Source of the DNA: Bacteroidales bacterium
GTDB lineage: Bacteria > Bacteroidota > Bacteroidia > Bacteroidales > P3
Assembly (NCBI GenBank): GCA_024400565.1
Contig: JAKSMQ010000025.1
Span: 1 to 33,552, forward strand
Direction of reading: 5' to 3'
DNA length: 33,552 nucleotides
The notes under the pieces are model-generated. The model saw only the letters and a list, made by a program, of their open reading frames with translations, did no database searches and had not been told where the DNA came from. Shown one piece after another: positions 26,292 through 33,069 of the stretch. The translations under genes and the position numbers were made by a program. Position 1 is the first letter of the stretch; each line of letters starts with the position of its first letter.

Positions 26292-26726
26292 GCCCTTTGA
26301 TGCCCAGAATTGCCGACAAATCCCTTCTTCCCTTTATAGAAGGTTCACTCAGCAAGTTTTCTTTCCATCTGTAAGAATATTCCAACTGCCAATGCAGAAA
26401 TCATTGCCAAGTACGGCGGACCTTTTTTTCAGCTGTTGCTCCTTACAGGATTCTTGGGATTCAATTCTGTAACAATTAACCCACTGACATTTTGCGTAAC
26501 AGATCAATATCAGTAGGTTTACTTGTGCTGTTGTCAATCTTTGCACGATGACAAACGATGATTTACTAAATTCACATTGGCATATACCTGCTGTAATTCT
26601 CTTTTGGCTGTTGAGTCGTAGAAGGAGCCTGCATATTCTTCTTTTTCAGTTCGTCTCGTATTTCTCGTAACAAAGCATTATTCTTTCATCCTAGTCAAAG
26701 TTATGTTCAACTCGACTACGGATAGA
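26292..26726. other. decayed sequence at the left edge of the accessory block
   Basis: Only fragments of reading frames are present. One minus-strand fragment (26572-26685) reads NNALLREIRDELKKKN and then a Gln/Pro-rich tail to a stop. It resembles the C-terminus of a small membrane-associated protein but has no start. No functional gene is supported. Confidence 0.45.
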
Positions 26727-26969
26727 TTATTTCTTACAGACTGGCTGATCTTTTGTCAATGGGTGGAGCATTCCAGTGCAATTCTCCAAAGCATGTTCTC
26801 CAATCTTTGTCACCGAGTTGGGATTGTCAAAATGTCCGTCTTCTTTGCCGTCGTAGGGAACAAGAGTTGTTCCTTCTATTTGTAGTGGATTGTTCGTGGC
26901 TTGTAATTTCCCGGGAAAAGGATTGTTCTCAAATTTAGCATGTATAGGTACGACATATCGATATGAGGA
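26727..26969 (-). pseudogene. BspA-like leucine-rich-repeat remnant, in frame after a TGA stop
   Basis: This 80-codon open stretch follows directly and in the same frame the TGA that ends the 123-residue gene upstream. It contains IEGTTLVPYDGKEDGHF and NPNSVTKIGEHALENCTG. The latter fits the LRR_5/BspA repeat (NSVTSIGxxAFxxCTGL) of Bacteroidales surface proteins. There is no start codon or signal peptide, and only one repeat remains. It is probably a fragment of a lost gene or the cut-off end of a longer protein. Confidence 0.5.
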
Positions 26970-27341
26970 TCAATGTTTAATCCTAATGTCGGGTTCTCGC
27001 AAACGGATCTCCTCGTCCGAACAAAGACGATAAACCCTATTGGCAATAAACTCGGTAAGGGTTGTGACATTTTGTTTATTCTGCCCAATGTTGAATATGT
27101 TGAGCGGAAACTGGTTGCCCGACTCCACTACCACCTTGCTAGTCTTTGTGCCCGTGGCCACCACCCGAACCTTTATCTTCTCGCCCAAAGCCAACAAGCT
27201 GGCACCATGTTTGGCCCTGATCACAAAGTTCACATCATCGCACTCCACACGGTGAAACATACCACAAGTCTCAAAAGTATGCTTCACCGACGTATAAGTA
27301 CGCCGCGCATTCTGAGGAAATTCAACGGTGTTTGACTTCAT
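26970..27341 (-). CDS. small soluble protein of unknown family
   Basis: This 123-residue protein starts at the first ATG and has no signal or membrane segment. The pattern is alpha/beta: VKHTFETCGMFHRVECDD, then NFVIRAKHGASLLALGEKIKVRVV, then KVVVESGNQFPLNIFNIGQNKQNVTTL. The block 'VES..x..P..IF..GQN..NV..L' occurs in small beta-rich lipid- or envelope-associated proteins, but I cannot name a family. A terminator separates it from the GTPase operon. The same frame continues past its TGA for 80 codons into an LRR-like remnant, so it may once have been longer. Confidence 0.6.
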   Translation of the reverse strand: MKSNTVEFPQNARRTYTSVKHTFETCGMFHRVECDDVNFVIRAKHGASLLALGEKIKVRVVATGTKTSKVVVESGNQFPLNIFNIGQNKQNVTTLTEFIANRVYRLCSDEEIRLREPDIRIKH

Positions 27342-27363
27342 GTTTTTTTCTTTTTCATCAAGA

Positions 27364-27395
27364 AAAAGAAGGGATAGTACATTATCCCTTCTTCA
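27364..27395 (-). terminator. terminator of the GTPase operon
   Basis: GAAGGGATA (27369-27377) pairs with TATCCCTTC (27384-27392) over a 6-nt loop. On the minus strand the stem is followed by TTTTTCTTG. It lies 63 nt past the last operon gene. Confidence 0.85.
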
Positions 27396-27458
27396 CAACT
27401 GTTAGAAGCACTTCATTGTCTTCGATTAGATTTGAAATAGAGCTGTCTGATTGATGCT

Positions 27459-27788
27459 CTATGCTTTCTTCATCCACGAACCGATGAAGTCTTTAATTTT
27501 TTCCATAATGACGGGTATATTCTTCTTTACCCATTCACTTATTTGGTGGATAATGTTATCAAAGAGAGCTTTGACCTTTTCAAAGACTTGAGGAAGAACT
27601 TCTTTTATCCAATCTTTGGCCTGGCTAACGATTTCTTTCCAGATATCGGCATCATTAGGGTCGATGTCTCCACCTTTTTCTTCGATTGTTGTATCCTCCG
27701 CCATATCAAGGGATACTGCAGTCCAAATCTGTTCATCACTCCAATTGGGGTGCTTTGCCTTAATTCTTTCGAATCTTTCGTTGTTCAT
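27459..27788 (-). CDS. small 'PNW/GDxDP' protein 2 with amphipathic C-terminal helices
   Basis: This 109-residue protein has two parts. The head (1-50) reads RIKAKHPNWSDEQIWTAVS and then GDIDPNDADIW. Its neighbour has the matching blocks ERQKPNWTFSQV and GDVDPHDPAIW, so they are diverged paralogs. The tail (about 50-109) is a long string of amphipathic helices with Val, Ile, Phe and Trp alternating with Lys (KAKDWIKEVLPQVFEKV, EWVKKNIPVIMEKIKDFIGSWMKK). Such tails insert into or lie on membranes. It is the last gene of the GTPase operon. It may be a membrane effector held in check by the GTPases, which is inference. Confidence 0.7.
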   Translation of the reverse strand: MNNERFERIKAKHPNWSDEQIWTAVSLDMAEDTTIEEKGGDIDPNDADIWKEIVSQAKDWIKEVLPQVFEKVKALFDNIIHQISEWVKKNIPVIMEKIKDFIGSWMKKA

Positions 27789-27805
27789 GATATAAATTTT
27801 TATAG

Positions 27806-28177
27806 TTAAAAAATAGAATCTAATATTTTTTCTATCGCATTCCCAACTTTTCTAATCCCTAGAGAGATCATTTGTTTTAAAGATGAGATAGCACCATTAA
27901 TTGCATTAGTAATGCTATCAGAAATGCTTTTAAATTTCGACAATGCAACTTTCACCCCTCCAAGAATCGTCAACCAGATAGCTGGATCATGTGGGTCAAC
28001 ATCACCACAGTCACCAAGGGGCCCCTTTGGGTCATCCATTATTATATTAAATTGAACTTTTGCCATCACTTGACTAAAAGTCCAATTAGGTTTTTGTCTT
28101 TCAAAGAATGCAAAGTATTCTTTTTGTTCTTTTGTGAGTTTGTCGTAGTCACGACGCTGTTCGATAGTCATTTCCAT
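27806..28177 (-). CDS. small 'PNW/GDxDP' protein 1 with C-terminal helices
   Basis: This 123-residue protein is a paralog of the next gene. Its head has a charged helix (EQRRDYDKLTKEQKEYFAFF), then RQKPNWTFSQVMAKV and GDCGDVDPHDPAIW. The tail (about 70-123) has Ser/Gly-rich amphipathic helices (LSKFKSISDSITNAINGAI, SLKQMISLGIRKVGNAIEKIL) less basic than in the other. The tail has the look of a pore- or surface-active peptide. It starts 9 nt after the second GTPase gene and lies 17 nt from the next gene. Confidence 0.7.
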   Translation of the reverse strand: MEMTIEQRRDYDKLTKEQKEYFAFFERQKPNWTFSQVMAKVQFNIIMDDPKGPLGDCGDVDPHDPAIWLTILGGVKVALSKFKSISDSITNAINGAISSLKQMISLGIRKVGNAIEKILDSIF

Positions 28178-28186
28178 AGTGACATA

Positions 28187-28990
28187 TTATAATTTTTTGT
28201 CCGACCATTTGCCTATTTGTTCAAATCCGACGGTTCCAGTCCAAATCCACCCTCTATTTCCTGCAACAGTGATAGCCTTAAGGAAAGCCGACAAGTTGTA
28301 GTTGTAGATAGCAGAATAGAAAACAACTTGATGAGGCTTGATAGAATCTTCGCCTCCTACCAACCGTTCATCAATCAATTTATCCGTCAGATCCTCTAAC
28401 TTTATCTTGATTGCAGATTTAAGCTTCTCGGTTGGCAGATTTTCCACTGTGTTCCAACGCAATTCAGGGTCGTTGGGGTTTTGCATCTCACCAATGGTGT
28501 CAATCTTATTAAAGGCCAGAATCAGGTTTTCTCTGATATTGTTAGTATTGCAAACTGGAAGAACAACGTCTCTTAATATTCGACAATCTTCGCCAATATC
28601 TTTTGAGTGAGCATTGATTATATACACAATAACGTCGCATTCGGGCAAAATCTTTGCATACATTTTTTCATACTCAGCATCCTTATCGATGTCATAACCT
28701 ATCCCTGGCATGTCGTAGATAGACAAACTAAAACCGTCACGCATCTCAAACACCTTTTCCTCAATATCCGTTGTGCCCTCAGCCACATTGGAGGTGTAAT
28801 TTTTGAGTCCGAACACCGCGTTCAGAGTGGTCGATTTGCCAACGCCAGACTGCCCTATGACAGCAACACGAAATGGTTTCTCGGTAATCTCACGATTTAT
28901 TGCTTTCATAACTTGATTCTTTTCATCCAACGATACGTTGTTTCCGAGAATCGCCTCAAGCATTTTCTCTACTGCAAATTTACTATCCAT
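28187..28990 (-). CDS. P-loop GTPase 2 (TRAFAC class)
   Basis: This 267-residue protein has a complete GTPase core: G1 GQSGVGKST (46-54), G2 Thr73/74, G3 DMPGIG (93-98), G4 NKID (161-164) and a G5-like YSAIYN (225-230). A short helical N-terminus (1-38) precedes it and an insert with acidic residues lies between G4 and G5. The C-terminal 35 residues carry aromatic and Gly residues (GNRGWIWTGTVGF). The set-up resembles Era/IRG/YfjP-type GTPases that act on membranes or nucleic acids, but the subfamily is unclear. It is preceded by another GTPase gene by only 2 nt. Confidence 0.85.
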   Translation of the reverse strand: MDSKFAVEKMLEAILGNNVSLDEKNQVMKAINREITEKPFRVAVIGQSGVGKSTTLNAVFGLKNYTSNVAEGTTDIEEKVFEMRDGFSLSIYDMPGIGYDIDKDAEYEKMYAKILPECDVIVYIINAHSKDIGEDCRILRDVVLPVCNTNNIRENLILAFNKIDTIGEMQNPNDPELRWNTVENLPTEKLKSAIKIKLEDLTDKLIDERLVGGEDSIKPHQVVFYSAIYNYNLSAFLKAITVAGNRGWIWTGTVGFEQIGKWSDKKL

Positions 28991-28992
28991 AA

Positions 28993-29592
28993 TTATTCAA
29001 GAATTTTTTTCATTAATTCACTTATACCATACTGCCTGATTGCGCACACAGGCACTACATCAAACGGAAGAAACTTTCCATCGAACTTACGTTTTATTTC
29101 TTCTATGCGCTGTTCTATTTGTGCCAACCTGCATGGTGTAGGCATATTTGCCACATCATCCCATACTACATCGTCTGCAGAGCCAACAGTTACTCTAGAA
29201 TCAATATGATTGAGAGCTATAACGAACCTTACATCCTTTCCATGTTCAATAAAATCCTTTAACGACAATAACAGTCTCTGGGCTGGTGCATCCGTCCGAT
29301 CAAGAGTTGTAACTAATACAATACAATGGGACTGATTTACTGAATGTTCATAGTACTTCTGATATGGGACAACACTTGAAAACTCACCTATGCCAGGGGT
29401 GTCAAAGACTGTTATAGCATCATAGTTGCTCTTCCCCTGAGATAGGATAGTTGTAGAAGAAAGTGTTTTTGTGCAAGAGACCAAGGGATCCGTCGGCAAG
29501 CTCAAGCCAAACAAATTGTTTATCAAACTTGATTTACCATTACCTGTTCTACCCAAAAAACAGATGTTGTATGTATGTAAAACACCATTCAT
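28993..29592 (-). CDS. P-loop GTPase 1 (TRAFAC class)
   Basis: The start at 29592 is preferred to the longer in-frame start at 29673, because it overlaps the stop of the previous gene in an ATGA arrangement. The 199-residue product has G1 GRTGNGKSS (14-22), G2 TKT (41-43), G3 DTPGIG (64-69), G4 NHID (128-131) and a G5-like VCAIRQ near the C-terminus. It differs from the second GTPase in G4 (NHID versus NKID) and in switch regions, so the two are not a recent duplication. Tight coupling to a membrane-anchored protein suggests it works at the inner membrane. Confidence 0.85.
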   Translation of the reverse strand: MNGVLHTYNICFLGRTGNGKSSLINNLFGLSLPTDPLVSCTKTLSSTTILSQGKSNYDAITVFDTPGIGEFSSVVPYQKYYEHSVNQSHCIVLVTTLDRTDAPAQRLLLSLKDFIEHGKDVRFVIALNHIDSRVTVGSADDVVWDDVANMPTPCRLAQIEQRIEEIKRKFDGKFLPFDVVPVCAIRQYGISELMKKILE

Positions 29593-30182
29593 AATTGCGC
29601 TTCGACTATTCCTTTTCTTACAATTTCTTTTGCAACAGACCCATCCTGTTTCGTTATTGTTCTCACCCAGCAAGCAGACTTTACTAGATATTTCTTTCCA
29701 AGCTCAACATTTGTTCCGTCAGAAACAGAATACATCTCTTGATGTTTAGGCATAGCCACAAACGAGATGCAAGACTCGGGCTTTACTCCCCAAGCTGCCA
29801 TTTGATTGATCCACAACTCGGGTCGATCGATCATTCTTCTCCATAAGGAAACTAAATCCTCGTCGTTAATATCAATAATTGCATCAGTTAAACCATCTCT
29901 GTCAATTTGAATAGAGGAGACACCTGAAAAGAAAGGCAATATCTTGTCTAGATTATCAATAAATGCTTGTTGCGCTTGGATAGTACTAGGATTTGCCTTA
30001 AAGACTTTACTTGCCAAACTTGGGTCTGGAACAGACTCGGAAGTTGAGCCTTTTGTATGGCTTCTTTTCCCCACCAAATAAAACACATACGCTGAAGCTG
30101 CCACAATCGCAACTGTAGTAATTGCAGTGCCACCACTGATTTCTGCGAGTGGGACTCTCATAGGAAGATAATTTAAAATCAT
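29589..30182 (-). CDS. membrane-anchored protein translationally coupled to GTPase 1
   Basis: This 197-residue protein has a single N-terminal membrane helix (about 17-36, TAITTVAIVAASAYVFYLVG), a basic linker and a C-terminal domain of about 150 residues in the cytosol by the positive-inside rule. The domain begins with helices (STIQAQQAFIDNLDKILPFF), has an acidic stretch (IIDINDEDLVSLW) and ends in strands (ELGKKYLVKSACWVRTITKQDG). I recognise no family. The last codons overlap the GTPase 1 start (ATGA), so the two are made in matched amounts and probably interact. Confidence 0.7.
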   Translation of the reverse strand: MILNYLPMRVPLAEISGGTAITTVAIVAASAYVFYLVGKRSHTKGSTSESVPDPSLASKVFKANPSTIQAQQAFIDNLDKILPFFSGVSSIQIDRDGLTDAIIDINDEDLVSLWRRMIDRPELWINQMAAWGVKPESCISFVAMPKHQEMYSVSDGTNVELGKKYLVKSACWVRTITKQDGSVAKEIVRKGIVEAQL

Positions 30183-30217
30183 TATATTAGAATATTTTTC
30201 TATTATTACATGGATTA

Positions 30218-30451
30218 TTATTCGTTGTCAATCTCTTTCCAAATAGACTTATAGAGAATGTCCGGTTTGGGCTCTTTTTCAATTTTCAGTAGCTTTCTAA
30301 GAAAACTTTCCTCATAAGGGAAGGTATGCCAACTACCACATTCGGGACATCGGCACGGCGCAATTATGTCACAGCAATTATACTCGGCTGCTATACCTTC
30401 AAAATGGCAGCCACATTCCGAGCACTTAAACTTTGATGTACCAAATACCAT
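30218..30451 (-). CDS. small zinc-ribbon protein
   Basis: This 77-residue protein has FKCSECGCHFEG (Cys10, Cys13), a middle NCC (26-27) and PCRCPECGSWHTF (Cys33, 35, 38, His42). The two CxxC knuckles make a rubredoxin-like or FmdB-like zinc ribbon. A Lys/Glu-rich helix fills the rest. It starts 2 nt after the preceding gene. Function is not known. Confidence 0.7.
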   Translation of the reverse strand: MVFGTSKFKCSECGCHFEGIAAEYNCCDIIAPCRCPECGSWHTFPYEESFLRKLLKIEKEPKPDILYKSIWKEIDNE

Positions 30452-30453
30452 AT

Positions 30454-30669
30454 CTATCCAATCCTTTCTGCGTCTAAATATGCGGTGCTTAAAGCTCCGA
30501 CTTTGTTAATATCTATTCCGTAGATGCGCATGAAGGCGGCAGCTACCTCGGCCTTGTTGGTGATGACGGGGTTGCTGGTGCTGTTGGAGACAACATCTAC
30601 ACTCATGCCCTTCTCAACTCTTTGGCCGGAGGTGACTCGGGATTGCTTCACTGTAACTCTGTATATCAT
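30454..30669 (-). CDS. small protein, DUF6140-like
   Basis: This 71-residue protein begins MIYRVTVKQSRVTSGQRVEKG and ends YGIDINKVGALSTAYLDAERIG, which matches my memory of the DUF6140 family of Bacteroidales mobile regions. It has a short beta-rich half and a helix. It is the first gene of the GTPase operon, 46 nt after a -7 element, and 2 nt before the zinc-ribbon gene. Biochemical role unknown. Confidence 0.7.
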   Translation of the reverse strand: MIYRVTVKQSRVTSGQRVEKGMSVDVVSNSTSNPVITNKAEVAAAFMRIYGIDINKVGALSTAYLDAERIG

Positions 30670-30715
30670 AAGTTTAAGGGTTAATTATTGGAATATTATC
30701 CGTTTTATTATTTTG

Positions 30716-30723
30716 CAAAAATA
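30716..30723 (-). promoter_or_regulatory. -7 element of the GTPase operon
   Basis: The minus strand reads TATTTTTG followed by C, 46 nt upstream of the first operon gene. No -33 TTTG is present at the usual distance, so the promoter may be weak or need an activator. Confidence 0.55.
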
Positions 30724-30768
30724 CTACTATTGTTTGAATTTTTCCATATTATAGGCAATTATAGGTAA

Positions 30769-32127
30769 CTACAGCGGGCATATAGCGGGGTAAAGCTCGT
30801 GGAGGAATTTCTTGAAATCATAGCCTGCGCTCTTGGCATAGCTGCTGTCGCGGTCTTTGACCCACTGGGAAACGGCAAAGAATCGACGCATCTTCCTATA
30901 GTCACCCCGTATGGTAAGGTACTTGACCAGATAGATGAGTTCGTAGGGGTTTCCATTCCTGCCGTTCCATGGGATTGGACAAATATTGTTGGCAATCCCT
31001 TTGCCCGTGAACCTATAGGCGAAGGTGCTCTTTATAAAAGTATCTTGGGGAATATAGTCGTGGTCGGCTAGATAATTGATGAGAGTGGTTAATTTCTCAG
31101 GACCACCGCGGAGCACCTCTTCGTGACAATAGAAATATTCTTTGCTGCTGGCCGAGTCCATACCTTTGGCAAAATAGTTCTTTCCGAGTCGAAAGTGATG
31201 GCTTCGTGACTTAAACCCGATGCTGCTGCCCGCAGGGGATTCGGATGTAGTATAGTTCGGCGACGATGGTGGTTCACTCTGTGGATCATCCATGTATTGT
31301 TGCAGGACTGCTTCTGCCTCAAGTACCACAGGCTGTGCCTCTTCGCGGTTGAGTATTGCATCCAGTATGGCCGTTTCCCGGGCCAGGTAGCGGTTGGCAT
31401 GAATCCAATAGCTCTCGACCAAGCACAGCAAATACTGAAAAAGATAGTCGTAGAATGTCTTCATGTAGTGCGAGAAGTTTTGGTCGGTATCGTTGTCTCT
31501 CAGTTGGCGGACGGCCTTGTTGAATTCCCATGCCGCCATGGATAGTTCGTCGTTCTCGTTGTCAAGAATTGCTATAGAGCTTTTGAGCGAGACATCCAGG
31601 GTCAAATCGATCTGGTCTTCATCGAATGAGAGTACAGCGTTAATGTCCTCCATAAGGTGGCTGCAGAGGTAACTGATGGTGTGCAGGTCACAATCGTTGT
31701 CATGAACAAGCTGGCAGAAGGTGTTCTCTTGGTCGGCAAGCAGCGATTGATTCAGTTGGGCATGAAGGGCATTGCTGCCACTAATGGCGTGTATGAGTTC
31801 GCTGGATGCGGCTGGCATTAGTGTCTTGAGGTGTCGGAAGATTGTCTCGGCACTATAGGCAATGCCACACGTGGGTATCTCATCAAGGTAGAGCGGTAGC
31901 TCCTCGTGGAGTATTCTATTGTTGGCTATGAAGGAAAATACTTGATAGAACGGAACGTAGACGTGCAGCCAAAGGGCCATGGTTCGGCGATATTGATAGT
32001 CGGCAGCAGGGTCGCACAGGTCGGCCTCAATTTCGCTTGCCAGTGATTGCGGTACTCCGTGGTGCGCAATCCGGTCTAATCCATCATAATATTCTTTAAG
32101 GCGCTGCGCCTCGGACATCAAATCCAT
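30769..32127 (-). CDS. DUF6043-like protein
   Basis: This 452-residue protein without signal or membrane segment is mostly helical. The C-terminal third has LTTLINYLADHDYIPQDTF, FAYRFTGKG, PYELIYLVKYLTIRGDYRKM and FFAVSQWVKDRDSSYAKS. These fit what I recall of DUF6043, a Bacteroidales accessory-region family. A Ser/Pro-rich linker (about 285-320) splits the N-terminal helical domain from it. It is preceded after 9 nt by a small membrane ORF and by a strong promoter at 32432. A promoter lies between it and the GTPase operon, so it need not act in that system. Confidence 0.65.
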   Translation of the reverse strand: MDLMSEAQRLKEYYDGLDRIAHHGVPQSLASEIEADLCDPAADYQYRRTMALWLHVYVPFYQVFSFIANNRILHEELPLYLDEIPTCGIAYSAETIFRHLKTLMPAASSELIHAISGSNALHAQLNQSLLADQENTFCQLVHDNDCDLHTISYLCSHLMEDINAVLSFDEDQIDLTLDVSLKSSIAILDNENDELSMAAWEFNKAVRQLRDNDTDQNFSHYMKTFYDYLFQYLLCLVESYWIHANRYLARETAILDAILNREEAQPVVLEAEAVLQQYMDDPQSEPPSSPNYTTSESPAGSSIGFKSRSHHFRLGKNYFAKGMDSASSKEYFYCHEEVLRGGPEKLTTLINYLADHDYIPQDTFIKSTFAYRFTGKGIANNICPIPWNGRNGNPYELIYLVKYLTIRGDYRKMRRFFAVSQWVKDRDSSYAKSAGYDFKKFLHELYPAICPL

Positions 32128-32136
32128 AGTTTCGTT

Positions 32137-32319
32137 TCACCGTCGCAAGTTCCCGCCGACGAATGTACTTTGCTCATCAAACGAAGAAAGCATAGAACTC
32201 GTGTTACCAGTTCCATACCTGATGGCATCGCCAAACGCCTTACCTGAATAGAAGAGAAACATAAATCCTATGCTAAACAATATGCAGAGGCGTTTCGCCA
32301 GAACATACAGTAGTAGCAA
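32137..32319 (-). CDS. possible small single-helix membrane protein
   Basis: This 60-residue frame has a hydrophobic helix (about 10-26, CILFSIGFMFLFYSG) and a polar Ser/Thr/Gly tail. It ends 9 nt before the DUF6043-like gene and sits between it and the strong promoter at 32432. Its position favours a real gene but the sequence matches nothing I know. Confidence 0.4.
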   Translation of the reverse strand: MLLLYVLAKRLCILFSIGFMFLFYSGKAFGDAIRYGTGNTSSMLSSFDEQSTFVGGNLRR

Positions 32320-32431
32320 TTAGGCATTTATTCACAAGTCCTCAGGTTGAAATTTTTGGCGATTTTTCAGGTGGACCGACAAATGCTTTCGCTTATAGTA
32401 ACAGCTTATTACTCTCAGCTGTCACGATTTG

Positions 32432-32462
32432 CAAAGATACTGCCTTTTTTCGGAACGACAAA
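32432..32462 (-). promoter_or_regulatory. near-perfect promoter for the DUF6043-like unit
   Basis: On the minus strand TTTG (32459-32462) is followed after 19 nt by TATCTTTG (32432-32439). The unit probably covers the 60-codon ORF and the DUF6043-like gene. Confidence 0.75.
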
Positions 32463-32593
32463 ACATTTCGATGTTTATTATTGCCAATTGTTTGTCCATC
32501 AGGTTGTTATATTGTGTTTGTTTGCTTAGATAACGCCCCTGTATTTATTGACTTCCTGTTTTGAAAATCCGAATTTGGATTGGTTCTATAGAT

Positions 32594-32655
32594 CAATGGT
32601 TCGGTAGAAAATAGTTAACAATTAGGCGGCAGGAGCCGCGATATTAAAGAGTTCT
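32594..32655 (+). repeat. 62-bp direct repeat, right copy
   Basis: This copy matches 26230-26291 at 50 of 62 positions. It contains a perfect GCGGC-AGGA-GCCGC stem-loop (32626-32639). It is preceded by GGTTCTATAG (32582-32591), the same decamer that ends both copies of the long inverted repeat. Confidence 0.8.
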
Positions 32656-32671
32656 TTGACAATTTTGGCAT

Positions 32672-32809
32672 TTATTGACTTGTTAGCTTCGTTGACGTTG
32701 CATCTTCTCGGTAAAGCTTACGCAAGCTTGGTTTTGCCCTCGGTTTCCTCAACGTTCGGACGGAAACCCGACATGATAAAAAGCAAGCTCGCGTTCCATC
32801 TGCTGGCAT
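32672..32809 (-). CDS. short basic ORF in a leader-like region
   Basis: This 45-codon frame is very rich in Arg and Lys and contains RTLRKPRAKPSLRKLYRED. A second frame on the same strand (32718-32774) would give an 18-residue acidic/basic peptide. A perfect promoter lies 63 nt upstream. A hairpin AAGCTT-ACGC-AAGCTT is inside it. The composition and context suit a repeated non-coding leader better than a protein, so the call is weak. Confidence 0.2.
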   Translation of the reverse strand: MPADGTRACFLSCRVSVRTLRKPRAKPSLRKLYREDATSTKLTSQ

Positions 32810-32871
32810 ACTGATAATGGAAGAAAGGGGCTCGAAAATGTGGTGTCCTTGTGCTTATAGGAAATCACTTA

Positions 32872-32903
32872 CAAAGATACTTGTTTTTAGCCACTTGGCC
32901 AAA
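32872..32903 (-). promoter_or_regulatory. near-perfect promoter without a clear gene
   Basis: On the minus strand TTTG (32900-32903) is followed after 20 nt by TATCTTTG (32872-32879). The transcript would run through 32860-32500, where only very short frames and hairpins exist, toward the second promoter at 32432. Confidence 0.7.
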
Positions 32904-33069
32904 TTTATAAAGTTAAAAATATATGATTAAAATATTAATAATCAAATTGTTGAACAGAAAACTTCCGGAGTGTTGAACTTGATTTTTACTACAAAAATAT
33001 GAAAAAATGGTGTACACAACTTTTTTTAAAAGAAATCATTTACAAATTTATTCATCCAACAGGTTTCAT
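32904..33069. other. AT-rich spacer before the right repeat
   Basis: No gene is seen. Two further minus-strand -7-like strings occur (TATTTTTG near 32993 and TAAATTTG at 33043-33050), without convincing -33 partners. Confidence 0.35.

Noticed and set aside
29593-29673. N-terminal extension of GTPase 1
   Set aside because: It overlaps the upstream gene, is Cys/Arg/Lys-rich with no family likeness, and the ATGA overlap gives a better start.
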